64,000 nucleotides of DNA from an uncultured Pseudomonadota bacterium. GTDB lineage: Bacteria; Pseudomonadota; Gammaproteobacteria; Methylococcales; Methylomonadaceae. The number at the start of each line of letters is the position of its first letter. Position 1 is the first letter of the stretch. Location: the NCBI GenBank assembly GCA_903928965.1, contig CAIYSZ010000100.1:1-64000 (forward strand). The letters are read 5' to 3'. The notes beneath the pieces are model-generated. The model ran no database searches and was not told the DNA's origin. It saw nothing but the letters and a program-made list of their open reading frames with translations. Made by a program: the position numbers and the translations under genes. Positions 38,380-48,059 of this stretch are shown here, piece by piece.

Positions 38380-39404
38380 GTCTGCAAGACCAAACCACGG
38401 AATTCCTGCTCTATACCGCGCCCAATGGCGCAATCAAAGTGGAGGTGCTGCTCAGTAATGAAACTATCTGGCTGACGCAGGAGCGCATGGCGGAGCTGTT
38501 TGGCGTGCAGCGCCCAGCTATTACCAAACACTTGAAGAATATATTTGAAAGTAATGAGTTACAGGAAGATGTGGTGTGTTCCATTTTGGAACATACCACT
38601 ACCCATGGGGCGATTGAGGGCAAAACCCAAACCAGCAAGACCAAGTATTACAACCTGGATGCGGTGATTTCCGTTGGCTACCGGGTGAATTCGGCACAGG
38701 CAACCCAGTTTCGTATTTGGGCGACCGCCCTGATCCGGGAATACATCATCAAGGGCTTTGCCATGGATGATGAGCGCCTGAAGAATGGTCGTTATTTTGG
38801 TAAGGACTATTTTCGTGAATTACTGGAGCGGGTGCGCTCTATCCGCGCCAGTGAGCGGCGCATTTATCAACAGATCACCGATATTTTTGCTGAGTGCAGC
38901 ATCGATTACGACCCAAAATCGGAAACCACCCGCTTGTTTTACGCGCATGTGCAGGACAAATTTCATTTTGCGATTACTGGTCATACGGCGGCAGAAATTA
39001 TTTCGCTTAAAGCCGATGCCAGCAAACCCTTGATGGGCATGAGCACTTATAAAAATGCACCGGATGGCCGGGTGTTGAAGTCGGATTCGACTGTGGCGAA
39101 AAATTATTTAAGTGAAGCGGATATAAAAAAACTGGAGCGCGCTGTTTCGGCTTTTTTTGACTATATCGAGGGTATTATCGAGCGGCGTGATACCTTCACC
39201 ATGGAAAGCTTTGCCGAAAGCGTGAACAAATTTCTTGCCTTTAATGAGTACCAGATTTTGGAAGGCTACGGAACAGTCAGTCGAAAGCAGGCAGAACAGA
39301 AAGCCATTTTAGAGTATGAAAAGTTCAACAAGCAGCAACGCATTGAATCCGACTTTGATCGTGAAGTGAAAAAGCTGCTGCAAAACAGGGACACAGAGGA
39401 ATGA
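38364..39404 (+). CDS. RhuM family protein (virulence RhuM)
   Basis: A 346-aa protein. [14 protein letters not shown] and [12 protein letters not shown] form a helix-turn-helix-like N-terminus, followed by [27 protein letters not shown] and F-R-I-W-A-T, the RhuM signature. First seen on a Salmonella pathogenicity island, the family is a common passenger in type I loci; its action is unknown and it may be a regulator. Ribosome binding site AAGGAGGGAG. Its stop overlaps the hsdR start by 4 bases. Confidence 0.85.
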   Translation: MSKHLSLQDQTTEFLLYTAPNGAIKVEVLLSNETIWLTQERMAELFGVQRPAITKHLKNIFESNELQEDVVCSILEHTTTHGAIEGKTQTSKTKYYNLDAVISVGYRVNSAQATQFRIWATALIREYIIKGFAMDDERLKNGRYFGKDYFRELLERVRSIRASERRIYQQITDIFAECSIDYDPKSETTRLFYAHVQDKFHFAITGHTAAEIISLKADASKPLMGMSTYKNAPDGRVLKSDSTVAKNYLSEADIKKLERAVSAFFDYIEGIIERRDTFTMESFAESVNKFLAFNEYQILEGYGTVSRKQAEQKAILEYEKFNKQQRIESDFDREVKKLLQNRDTEE

Positions 39405-42400
39405 ACGTGTATAAAACCATTGCCGAATCGAACAACTTTATCGTTCTCGATAAATACACCAAGGACTATAAAGTTAGCGAAAGCTACCAAAGCGAATACG
39501 ATTTGGAGCGGGAGTTCATACAGGATTTGCAGAATCAGGGTTATGACTATGCGCCCGATTTAAACACGCCCGAGAAGCTGCTGGCCAATCTGCGCGAGCA
39601 ATTACAAACACTGAACAACATGCGGTTTACCGACGGTGAGTGGCTACGTTTTGTGGAGACCTGGCTGGATAGGCCCAGCGACAGCATCGTTGATAAAACC
39701 CGTAAGATTCACGACGACTACATTCACGACTTCGTGTTTGACGATGGCCATATCCAGAACATCTATCTGCTGGATAAAAAGAACGTTGCCCGCAATAAGG
39801 CGCAAGTCATCAAGCAGTTTGAGCAAACGGGCGCTCACGCCAACCGTTACGATGTCACGGTGCTGGTCAATGGTTTGCCCCTGGTGCAGGTGGAGCTGAA
39901 AAAACGCGGCGTGGCGATTCGTGAAGCCTTCAATCAGGTGCATCGTTACAGCAAAGAGAGCTTTAACAGCGAGAACTCGCTGTATAAGTATTTGCAGCTG
40001 TTTGTGATCTCCAACGGCACCGATAGCCGTTATTTCGCCAATACTACTCAGCGCAACAAAAACAGCTTCGACTTCACCATGAATTGGGCGAAATCTGATA
40101 ATGGCCTGATTAAAGACTTAAAAGACTTTACCGCCACGTTTTTCCAGAAAAACACCCTGCTCAATGTGCTGCTGCATTATTCGGTGTTTGATGTGAGTGA
40201 TACTTTGCTGGTTATGCGCCCCTATCAAATTGCCGCCACCGAGCGCATCTTGTGGAAAATCAACAGCGCCTATCAAGCCAAAAACTGGAGCAACACCGAA
40301 AGCGGTGGTTATATCTGGCACACCACCGGCTCTGGCAAGACCCTGACCAGTTTTAAAGCGGCTCGGTTGGCCACCGAGCTGGATTTCATCGACAAGGTGT
40401 TCTTCGTGGTGGATCGTAAAGATCTGGATTACCAGACCATGAAAGAATACCAACGCTTTTCGCCGGATAGCGTCAATGGCTCGTCCAGCACTGCCGGGCT
40501 TAAGCGCAATCTGGATAAAGACGACAACAAAATCATTGTCACCACTATCCAAAAGCTCAACAACCTGATGAAAAGTGAAAATGACTTGCCCATCTACAAC
40601 AAGCAAGTGGTGTTTATTTTTGATGAATGCCACCGCAGCCAGTTTGGCGAAGCGCAGAAAAATCTGCAGAAAAAGTTTAAGAAATTTTATCAGTTCGGTT
40701 TTACCGGCACACCGATCTTCCCGCAAAACGCCTTGGGCGCCGATACCACTGCCAGCGTGTTTGGCCGCGAGCTGCATTCTTATGTCATCACCGATGCCAT
40801 CCGTGATGAAAAGGTATTGAAGTTCAAGGTGGACTACAACGATGTGCGTCCGCAGTTCAAAGCCATTGAAACCGAGCAGGACGAGAAAAAACTTAGCGCC
40901 GCGGAAAACAAACAAGCCCTGTTGCACCCCGAGCGTATCCACGAAATTTCGCAGTACATCCTGAATAACTTCCGGCAGAAAACACACCGCCTTCAAGCAG
41001 GCGCCAAAGGCTTTAATGCTATGTTTGCCGTAACCAGTGTGGATGCAGCCAAGCTGTACTATGAGTCGTTTAAGCAGTTACAGATAGACAGTAGTAAGCC
41101 GTTAAACGTTGCCACCATTTTTTCTTTTGCAGCCAATGAAGAGCAGGATGCTGTCGGCGATATTCAGGATGAAAGCTTTGATGTTTCCGCCATGAATAGC
41201 AGCGCCAAAGAGTTTTTAAGCGCGGCCATTACCGACTATAACGCACTGTTTAAAACCAATTTTAGTGTGGAGAGTAATGCATTTCAAAACTACTACCGTG
41301 ACCTTGCGTTGCGTGTGAAGAATCAGGATATTGATTTGTTGATTGTGGTTGGCATGTTTTTAACTGGCTTTGACGCCCCCACTCTGAATACTTTGTTTGT
41401 TGATAAAAATTTGCGTTACCACGGTTTGATGCAGGCCTATTCGCGAACCAACCGTATTTTTGATGCGACCAAAACCTTTGGCAATATCATCACTTTTCGT
41501 GATTTAGAGCAAGCCACGGTGGATGCCATTACCCTTTTTGGCGATAAAAACACCAAAAACGTGGTGCTGGAGAAAAGTTACAAGGAATACATGGAAGGCT
41601 TTACCGATGTGGTGACCGGTGAGGCGCGGCGCGGTTTTGTGGATGTTGTCAAGGAGTTAGAGCAGCGCTTTCCTGATCCCTCCGCCATTGAAAAAGAGTC
41701 CGACAAAAAGGCCTTTGCGAAACTGTTTGGCGAATATTTGCGTGTTGAGAACGTACTGCAAAATTACGATGAATTTGCCAGCCTGAAAGCTTTGCAAAGC
41801 GTCGATATGAACGACCCGCAAGCGGTTGAGGCCTTTAAGGCGCAGCACTATTTAAGCGACGACGATTTGGCGGCGCTGCAAACTATCAGGATGCCTGCCG
41901 AGCGAAAAATTCAGGATTACCGTTCAACCTATAACGATATTCGCGATTGGCTGCGCCGGGAAAAATCCGCCGCCGAAAATGAGAAGTCCACCATTGATTG
42001 GGACGATGTGGTGTTTGAGGTGGATTTGCTCAAGTCGCAGGAAATCAATCTGGATTACATTCTTGAACTGATTTTTGAGAATAATAAGAAAGTTAAGGAC
42101 AAAGCCTCACTGGTTGAAGACGTACGCCGGGTGATTCGCGCTAGCCTGGGCAACCGCGCCAAAGAGGGCCTGTTAGTGGATTTTATTAATCAAACTGACC
42201 TAGACCAGATTGGCGACAAAGCCAGTGTGATTGATGCCTTCTTTACCTTTGCCCAAGCGGAACAACAGCGTGAGGCACAAGAGCTCATTAACGCTGAAAA
42301 CCTGAATACAGAGGCAGCGAAGCGTTATATCGCCACCTCGCTAAAGCGGGAATTCGCCAGTGACAATGGCACCGAGCTTAATGCCATTCTGCCTAAGATG

Positions 42401-42499
42401 AGTCCGTTAAACCCGCAGTACCTTACAAAAAAGCAGAGTGTTTTTCAAAAAATAGCCGCTTTTGTTGAGAAGTTTAAAGGCGTGGGCGGGCAGGTCTGA
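39401..42499 (+). CDS. hsdR: Type I restriction endonuclease/translocase subunit
   Basis: A 1032-aa motor and nuclease subunit of a type IC-like enzyme (EcoR124I HsdR has a similar length). The N-terminal nuclease domain has [19 protein letters not shown], a PD-(D/E)XK site. The SF2 motor follows with Walker A H-T-T-G-S-G-K-T at about 307-314, DECH box (F-D-E-C-H-R-S-Q) at about 408, motif III F-T-G-T-P, and later [11 protein letters not shown] and Q-A-Y-S-R-T-N-R. The C-terminal helical region binds the methylase. All motifs are intact, so the system is probably active. Confidence 0.95.
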   Translation: MNVYKTIAESNNFIVLDKYTKDYKVSESYQSEYDLEREFIQDLQNQGYDYAPDLNTPEKLLANLREQLQTLNNMRFTDGEWLRFVETWLDRPSDSIVDKTRKIHDDYIHDFVFDDGHIQNIYLLDKKNVARNKAQVIKQFEQTGAHANRYDVTVLVNGLPLVQVELKKRGVAIREAFNQVHRYSKESFNSENSLYKYLQLFVISNGTDSRYFANTTQRNKNSFDFTMNWAKSDNGLIKDLKDFTATFFQKNTLLNVLLHYSVFDVSDTLLVMRPYQIAATERILWKINSAYQAKNWSNTESGGYIWHTTGSGKTLTSFKAARLATELDFIDKVFFVVDRKDLDYQTMKEYQRFSPDSVNGSSSTAGLKRNLDKDDNKIIVTTIQKLNNLMKSENDLPIYNKQVVFIFDECHRSQFGEAQKNLQKKFKKFYQFGFTGTPIFPQNALGADTTASVFGRELHSYVITDAIRDEKVLKFKVDYNDVRPQFKAIETEQDEKKLSAAENKQALLHPERIHEISQYILNNFRQKTHRLQAGAKGFNAMFAVTSVDAAKLYYESFKQLQIDSSKPLNVATIFSFAANEEQDAVGDIQDESFDVSAMNSSAKEFLSAAITDYNALFKTNFSVESNAFQNYYRDLALRVKNQDIDLLIVVGMFLTGFDAPTLNTLFVDKNLRYHGLMQAYSRTNRIFDATKTFGNIITFRDLEQATVDAITLFGDKNTKNVVLEKSYKEYMEGFTDVVTGEARRGFVDVVKELEQRFPDPSAIEKESDKKAFAKLFGEYLRVENVLQNYDEFASLKALQSVDMNDPQAVEAFKAQHYLSDDDLAALQTIRMPAERKIQDYRSTYNDIRDWLRREKSAAENEKSTIDWDDVVFEVDLLKSQEINLDYILELIFENNKKVKDKASLVEDVRRVIRASLGNRAKEGLLVDFINQTDLDQIGDKASVIDAFFTFAQAEQQREAQELINAENLNTEAAKRYIATSLKREFASDNGTELNAILPKMSPLNPQYLTKKQSVFQKIAAFVEKFKGVGGQV

Positions 42500-42540
42500 T
42501 GTAAGCATCATAGGCTGGGCTTGTCTCCCTTGCCATAACT

Positions 42541-42807
42541 CAGCTGGCCGAGAACGAAAGCGCCGTGCAAGTCATGGGCGACGACAAGCTAAGGCTGATT
42601 GCGCACGAGTTGCTGGTCAGCCTGCGGGAAAATGCCTCCGTGGACTGGGCGCGCCGGGATTCAGCCCGCGCCCGCATGCGGGTGCTGGTGAAGCGCATCT
42701 TGCGCAAATATGGCTATCCGCCGGATTTGCAGGATACGGCGGTGCAAACGGTGTTGCGGCAGGCGGAGGCCCTTTCGTCAACCTGGATTCATCCCAGGCA
42801 GAGATAG
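42541..42807 (+). pseudogene. 3' remnant of a different hsdR (DUF3387 end)
   Basis: In one frame this segment reads [23 protein letters not shown], then [24 protein letters not shown] and L-R-Q-A-E-A-L-S, the C-terminal DUF3387 tail of another type I HsdR class. Nothing upstream of about 42544 belongs to it; only 45 bases earlier the intact hsdR ends. It is a relic and the natural partner of the hsdM stub at 30308. Confidence 0.82.
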
Positions 42808-42905
42808 CCATGACCGCGGATAATTTCCACTTTTGACGATGATATAATTTTAACTTCAATGGACAGCTAGCCAAAACCCGCCGATTGTAATCGTTACATT
42901 AACTC

Positions 42906-44447
42906 ATGCCGAGTATTATTCTATCCACCCTCAATGCCCGTTACAGCCATACCGCCTTTGGTTTGCGTTATCTTTACGCCAATCTGGCTGAACTACAGCC
43001 GGAGGCGGAGATCGTGGAATTTACGCTGGGGCAGCGGCCGGCGGATTTGGCCGAGCAGTTGTTGGCCCGCGCGCCGGCCGTCATCGGCTTTGGGGTGTAC
43101 ATCTGGAACGCCTTGGAAATCGCCGCCGTGGCGGCGCTGCTCAAGCAAATAGCCCCGCATATCATTATCGCGCTCGGCGGGCCTGAAGTCAGCCACCCGC
43201 CGGATTTACCGCCGGCGGCGGACCACGCGGATTATATTATTACCGGCGACGGCGAATTTGCCTTCCGCGATTTATGCCGCTCACTGCTAGCCGGCGGCCG
43301 GCCGGCGCAAAAAATCATTACTGGCGGCACTTTGCCGCTGGCCGAGCTGGCGTCGCCGTATCCGTTTTACAGCGACCAAGACATCCGCCAGCGCATTATT
43401 TACGTGGAGGCCTCGCGCGGCTGTCCGTTTAAATGCGAGTTTTGCCTGTCCGCGCTGGACAAAACCGCCAAGCCGTTCCCGTTGGATGATTTTTTGGCGG
43501 AGTTGGCGCGCTTGCATGCGCGCGGCGCGCGGCGCTTCAAATTCATAGACCGCACTTTCAACCTTAAAATCGACGCCAGCGTGCGGATTTTGGCGTTTTT
43601 TCTAGAGCGTTTAAGCGACGATTTATTTCTGCATTTCGAGGTGATTCCGGATCATCTGCCGCCGGCGCTGCAACAAGCGATTAGCCGCTTTCCGCCCGGC
43701 GCGCTGCAATTGGAAATTGGGGTGCAGACGTTTGATACCCAGGTACAGCAGCTAGTCAGCCGCAAACAAAACAATGAGTTAACCGAGCAAAACCTGCGCT
43801 GGCTGCGCCGGCACAGCGCCGCGCACGTGCACGCCGATTTGATCGCCGGCTTGCCGGGGGATGACATGGCCGGTTTCGCCGCCAGTTTCGACCGCTTGTA
43901 CGGCTTGGGGCCGCAGGAAATTCAAGTCGGCATTTTGAAACGCTTGCGCGGCGCGCCGATCAACAGGCATACGGATGCATACGCCATGCGCTACGATCCC
44001 AATCCGCCTTACGCGGTGTTGAGCACGCGGGACATGAGCTTTTATGATTTGCAGCGCTTGCAACGTTTCGCTAGGTTTTGGGATTTATTGGCCAATTCCG
44101 GCCGCTTTTCCGCCACTGTGCCTTTGTTGCTGGCCGGGCAGCCGTTCGACCGCTTCATGCGCTTGAGCGAGGCTTTGTATCAAGCCGCTGGCGGCATGTG
44201 GCAAATATCCTTGAAACGCTTGTTTGAACTCTGTCACGCCACGGGCGTGGCCGCGCTGGGGCTGGACGCCGAGCTTCTGGCGCAAGCCCTGGAGGCCGAT
44301 TTCGCGCGTGGCGGCGAAAAATCCAAGCCCGATTTTCTAAGGCGGCGGGAAAACGGCGCAAACTTGAACGCCGCAAACCCGATGGACACGAAGGCGGCGG
44401 CCGGCAATCGGCGGCAACGCCGCTTTCAAGCCGCGCCGCCGGCGTGA
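42906..44447 (+). CDS. B12-binding domain radical SAM protein (DUF4080)
   Basis: A 513-aa protein. The N-terminal cobalamin-binding-like domain (about 1-140; L-S-T-L-N-A-R-Y-S-H-T-A-F-G-L-R-Y-L, G-G-P-E-V-S-H-P) is followed by the radical SAM core with C-P-F-K-C-E-F-C at about 175-182 and I-D-R-T-F-N-L. Then comes the DUF4080 tail (P-Y-A-V-L-S-T, R-F-A-R-F-W-D). This group is widespread and uncharacterised; cobalamin-dependent methylation or anaerobic modification chemistry is possible. The last 50 residues are basic and low in complexity. It stands alone right of the defence island. Confidence 0.85.
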   Translation: MPSIILSTLNARYSHTAFGLRYLYANLAELQPEAEIVEFTLGQRPADLAEQLLARAPAVIGFGVYIWNALEIAAVAALLKQIAPHIIIALGGPEVSHPPDLPPAADHADYIITGDGEFAFRDLCRSLLAGGRPAQKIITGGTLPLAELASPYPFYSDQDIRQRIIYVEASRGCPFKCEFCLSALDKTAKPFPLDDFLAELARLHARGARRFKFIDRTFNLKIDASVRILAFFLERLSDDLFLHFEVIPDHLPPALQQAISRFPPGALQLEIGVQTFDTQVQQLVSRKQNNELTEQNLRWLRRHSAAHVHADLIAGLPGDDMAGFAASFDRLYGLGPQEIQVGILKRLRGAPINRHTDAYAMRYDPNPPYAVLSTRDMSFYDLQRLQRFARFWDLLANSGRFSATVPLLLAGQPFDRFMRLSEALYQAAGGMWQISLKRLFELCHATGVAALGLDAELLAQALEADFARGGEKSKPDFLRRRENGANLNAANPMDTKAAAGNRRQRRFQAAPPA

Positions 44448-44485
44448 GGGCAATCGCCGGGCATCTCAAAACGCCGTGGCCGCCT

Positions 44486-44500
44486 ATGATAGACTATCAT
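44486..44500. promoter_or_regulatory. Palindrome in the leader of the PPi-PEPCK-like gene
   Basis: ATGATAG-A-CTATCAT is a perfect 7-bp inverted repeat around one base, 59 bases before the GTG start and within an AT-rich stretch (44483-44550) that must hold the promoter. It has the size of an operator; no known regulator consensus was recognised. Confidence 0.45.
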
Positions 44501-44558
44501 TTAAATAAGGAATTTATCATATGACAATTATTATAATTAATATAATAAGGAGGCGGCA

Positions 44559-47500
44559 GTGGATTTTGAAAAAGCGCTGGGTTTGAGTTACCTGAGCACC
44601 GGCAACCCGAACGCCGGCGGCCTGAACGCCAATTCGCAACTTGATAAACAACAATTATTGTTGTACATCAACCTTAAACTGGCGTCTTGCGGCCAAGCGG
44701 TATGCGTGGACGACGCCGCGGCCGGTTTCATGGCCATCGCGCAAGATTTGCTGAACAATTATCAAGAAAAAAGCCGCCAGCTGGCGCACTCCAGCCTGTA
44801 TCCGGCGGACCGGCGTATCCAGGATTTTTTAGACGATTATCTTGAAGACCTCGGTCTGGAAAATAGTCCGCTGTTGCCGGCCATCACCTTTGAGCTAGAC
44901 CGCCACGGCGTGGCGCGCGAGCTGTCCTTGCCTTTGGGCAGGGACGAATTTATCTCCGAATATGTCTCCAGCTATCGGGTCAAGCAAGGCATTTTGCATA
45001 ATCCGGCCAGCGACCGCCGCACCACGGAAGGTTCTTTTCATATCGCCGACGGCGGTTTGCCGGTTCCCGGCGATAAAAAACTGGTTCCGAAACTGACTTT
45101 CGCGCTGCTGCTCGAGCAGGCGTTGAATCCGCCTGAATCCTTGCTAACCCTGCCGTTCACCAGCGCCCAGCCGCGTCCGGCGCGCATGTTCGCCTCGCTA
45201 TTGCTGCGGCCGGTGATCTGCCCGGAAATTCCCGGCGTGGAAGCGGAAAAATCCATGGAAATCCGTTTCTTCGCCCCCGGCGGCCTGGTGAGCAATCTGG
45301 ATTTCGTGGAAAGCATTTTCGGCAACGGCGGCAACCCGGCCCTGCCTGAGTTCGACGCCGCGCTGGACATCGAACATTGGTCCGGGCATGGCGGCTGCGT
45401 GATTCTGGCACCGCATTTATGCAAACTCCTCAAGCGCGACGTGGGCTTGCCGCACTGGGACGCGGCGAGCGAAAGACAGCGCGCCGAGGGCATGTGCTGG
45501 CGCGAGCCGGACGAGTTGTATAACAACGGCCAGGCGTTTAAGATTACCGCCCGCGACCGCCGCGGCGTGATCGTGACCTTGTTGGCCGACAATTATTACG
45601 GCTATTGCAAAAAGGAAGTCAAAACTCAAATCAGCTACGCCGCCAATTTATACGGCTTGGCGGAAGAAGAGCACGCCGGCGGCGCGCTGGCTTTTCAGCG
45701 CTTTCACCACGGCGACGAATTCGGCGTCGCCAGCGGCACCCGCGAACCCGGCTACGACTTCGCGGAGATGGCCGCGTTGTACGGCGAGATCATGGATGTA
45801 AAAGCGGAAGGCTACGCCATCGACAAGCGTTATCCGGCGATTGTTTACGTGCCGCAGGATTTGCGCATGAATTTGAACTCCCAAACCATCACCTGGCTGC
45901 ACAATGGCGCGCCGCAAGGCATACGCTTGCAACCGGGCAAAATCTACATGCAGCCCAACGGCTATAAAATAGAGATGTGCAAGCATCCCGGCGCGCCGTC
46001 CTGGCGTTTGGTCGGCACCGAGGCGGAAGGGACGTTTTGTCATAAACCCAGCACCGTGTCCGGCGGCGGCAAGTCGGAAATCTCCAAATCCATTGAGGAC
46101 GCGGTCATTTACGGCCCCTTGTACATCGATGATCTGGACAAGGACTTGGATTGGGTGCAAACCATTTTCGACTACGATTACCGCGACCGCTTTTTGCCCG
46201 GCCACGAGCAGGAAGACCGCAAGCCTTCCCGGCCGCCCCTGAGCGACAAACGCAGCCTGGGTTCGTTGATCAAACTGCTGACCCCGTCTCCGTATCATAC
46301 CGAGGCATATAATCTGTGGCTTAAGGCCATTCCGCCGCGCATACTGGCCCTGGTATTCGTCATCAAGCGCTTTTACCGCGCCGAGTGGGGCGAGGATTGG
46401 CGTCGGCATTTATCCGTGGATTTGGTGGACGGCGCTCCCGGCCATGAATTGAAAATCGAGCAGCGCAAAATCGTCGCCACCTATTTGCGCACCGGTTTCG
46501 ATGAGCATCATGCTTGGCGCATTTTCAAGGCGCGGCAGGACTACGTGCCTTCGGAAAAAATTCAGATGGAGGATGATATCACCGCCTCGGTGGTGGTCCC
46601 GGCCGAATTGCTGCGCCCCTTGCTCGGCGTCGGCCATCGCCAAGCCAGCCTCAAATTGACCCAAAACTGTGAATACCGGCTGTTTCAACGCCCGGACGAC
46701 GCCATCATCCCCGGTTATGACAAGCAAACCGAGGCCAACATGTCCGCGCCCGGCAATTTTTTGTCCAATTTTGAACCCTTGAGCGGCGATAAACTGCAAG
46801 CGGTGATCGACGACGTGCTGACTTTGTCCAAGTTCACCCCGCCGATGCAGAAACTGCTTAACGAGGCCGCCGGCCAGCCCGGTTACGTGGTTTCCTCGGC
46901 GCATCCGCGTTTGGTCAACGGCAAACCGTCCAAAAATCCGCGCTATCTGGAAACCCGTCACGACCTGACCCAGCCGCTACGAAAATACGTGGCGGAAATG
47001 GGCGTGCGCTTGCACCGCAAATTGCCGTTGCACTTGCCGGTTATTCATCCGGTGGACGCCGTGTTGATAGGCCGGCGCAACAATCCGCCGGACGGCGACA
47101 TTCGCTCGCTGGCCGTGTATAATCCCATCCATTATCAGGAGTTGCCGGAATTGTTCATGGATTTCATCAGCTCCCTGACCGGAAAATCGCCGTCCACCAC
47201 CGGCGCGGGCAGCGAGGGCGCGATGACCAAGGGGCCGTTCAACGCCTTGCGGCCGACGGCGGATTTGAACGCCGCCCTGGTGTCTTATATTTTGACCGGC
47301 TACCCCGGATTTTCCAGTTCGGCGGGCTTCATCGGGCCGCATATCCGCGTCGATCACGACATCAGCCTGCTGATTCCGGAAATCTGGGCTCGCCTGTCGT
47401 ATGAAGAACGGCAGCCGGACTATTTGATCGGGCGCGGTTATCTGGAGCCAGTGCGGGATTTTATGCACCAAGGCGAGCCGGTTTTGGCCAGCCGCCTGGG

Positions 47501-48047
47501 TTACCGTATTACCAGCGGTTTTGTGCGCGGCTTGATGGGCAAAATTTTCGACAATCCGCGCGCGGTGTTCACCGACGAAATTCTGCGCCCCGAGCTGCAA
47601 GGGCTGGATGAGTTCGCCGACGGCGTGCGGCACATCGTGGAAACTCAGCAACGGGTCGCCTTGCGTTATTTCGAGGACGGCAGCGTCGAGGAAGCGTGTC
47701 CGCCCTTGCAAGCCTTGCTGCACATCATGGCCTACGGAAATTACCGCGGCAAGCAAGCGCACGATCCGGAAATCCGCGCCCTGTTCACCCGCGACAGCCT
47801 GCTGGCCTCGGATTGGTATCAACAACGGCTGCGGGTGAAACAACAACGCGATATTGCTCTTTGGCAACGGCACTTGGATTATCTGGCGCGCTTCACGCTG
47901 GATCACACGCATGCCGACACCGTGCAAAACCTGCAATTGATCGAGCGCAGCCAAATCGTGCAACGCAAGCTGCAAGCCTTGCGGCAACCGAATTATCCGC
48001 AACAATGGCTTGGGGCCTTAGGGGCTGACCCGCTAGGCGAATCTTAA
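44559..48047 (+). CDS. Candidate pyrophosphate-dependent phosphoenolpyruvate carboxykinase
   Basis: A 1162-aa cytosolic protein without membrane segments, starting at GTG behind AAGGAGG. About residue 500 reads H-K-P-S-T-V-S-G-G-G-K-S-E-I-S-K-S, a P-loop-like segment comparable to the kinase-1 loop of PEP carboxykinases. Length (about 1100-1160 aa) and overall character match the PPi-type PEPCK (EC 4.1.1.38) known from Entamoeba and Propionibacterium, which interconverts oxaloacetate plus PPi with PEP, CO2 and phosphate. I assign it from memory of that family, not by alignment. serA and serB follow, and malic enzyme is 8 kb away. Type I methanotrophs already use PPi-dependent glycolytic enzymes, so the role is plausible. 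Confidence 0.6.
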   Translation: MDFEKALGLSYLSTGNPNAGGLNANSQLDKQQLLLYINLKLASCGQAVCVDDAAAGFMAIAQDLLNNYQEKSRQLAHSSLYPADRRIQDFLDDYLEDLGLENSPLLPAITFELDRHGVARELSLPLGRDEFISEYVSSYRVKQGILHNPASDRRTTEGSFHIADGGLPVPGDKKLVPKLTFALLLEQALNPPESLLTLPFTSAQPRPARMFASLLLRPVICPEIPGVEAEKSMEIRFFAPGGLVSNLDFVESIFGNGGNPALPEFDAALDIEHWSGHGGCVILAPHLCKLLKRDVGLPHWDAASERQRAEGMCWREPDELYNNGQAFKITARDRRGVIVTLLADNYYGYCKKEVKTQISYAANLYGLAEEEHAGGALAFQRFHHGDEFGVASGTREPGYDFAEMAALYGEIMDVKAEGYAIDKRYPAIVYVPQDLRMNLNSQTITWLHNGAPQGIRLQPGKIYMQPNGYKIEMCKHPGAPSWRLVGTEAEGTFCHKPSTVSGGGKSEISKSIEDAVIYGPLYIDDLDKDLDWVQTIFDYDYRDRFLPGHEQEDRKPSRPPLSDKRSLGSLIKLLTPSPYHTEAYNLWLKAIPPRILALVFVIKRFYRAEWGEDWRRHLSVDLVDGAPGHELKIEQRKIVATYLRTGFDEHHAWRIFKARQDYVPSEKIQMEDDITASVVVPAELLRPLLGVGHRQASLKLTQNCEYRLFQRPDDAIIPGYDKQTEANMSAPGNFLSNFEPLSGDKLQAVIDDVLTLSKFTPPMQKLLNEAAGQPGYVVSSAHPRLVNGKPSKNPRYLETRHDLTQPLRKYVAEMGVRLHRKLPLHLPVIHPVDAVLIGRRNNPPDGDIRSLAVYNPIHYQELPELFMDFISSLTGKSPSTTGAGSEGAMTKGPFNALRPTADLNAALVSYILTGYPGFSSSAGFIGPHIRVDHDISLLIPEIWARLSYEERQPDYLIGRGYLEPVRDFMHQGEPVLASRLGYRITSGFVRGLMGKIFDNPRAVFTDEILRPELQGLDEFADGVRHIVETQQRVALRYFEDGSVEEACPPLQALLHIMAYGNYRGKQAHDPEIRALFTRDSLLASDWYQQRLRVKQQRDIALWQRHLDYLARFTLDHTHADTVQNLQLIERSQIVQRKLQALRQPNYPQQWLGALGADPLGES

Positions 48048-48059
48048 TTAAGGAAACCG

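Noticed and set aside
30200..42900. Insertion sequence or integrase at the borders of the defence island
   Set aside because: No transposase, integrase, terminal inverted repeats or tRNA attachment site was seen; the borders are gene remnants instead.
46977..48005. Long open frame on the minus strand opposite the PPi-PEPCK-like gene
   Set aside because: No ribosome binding site or recognisable domain; it is a shadow of the plus-strand gene. The same holds for 40118-40996 opposite hsdR and 32285-33199 opposite hsdM.
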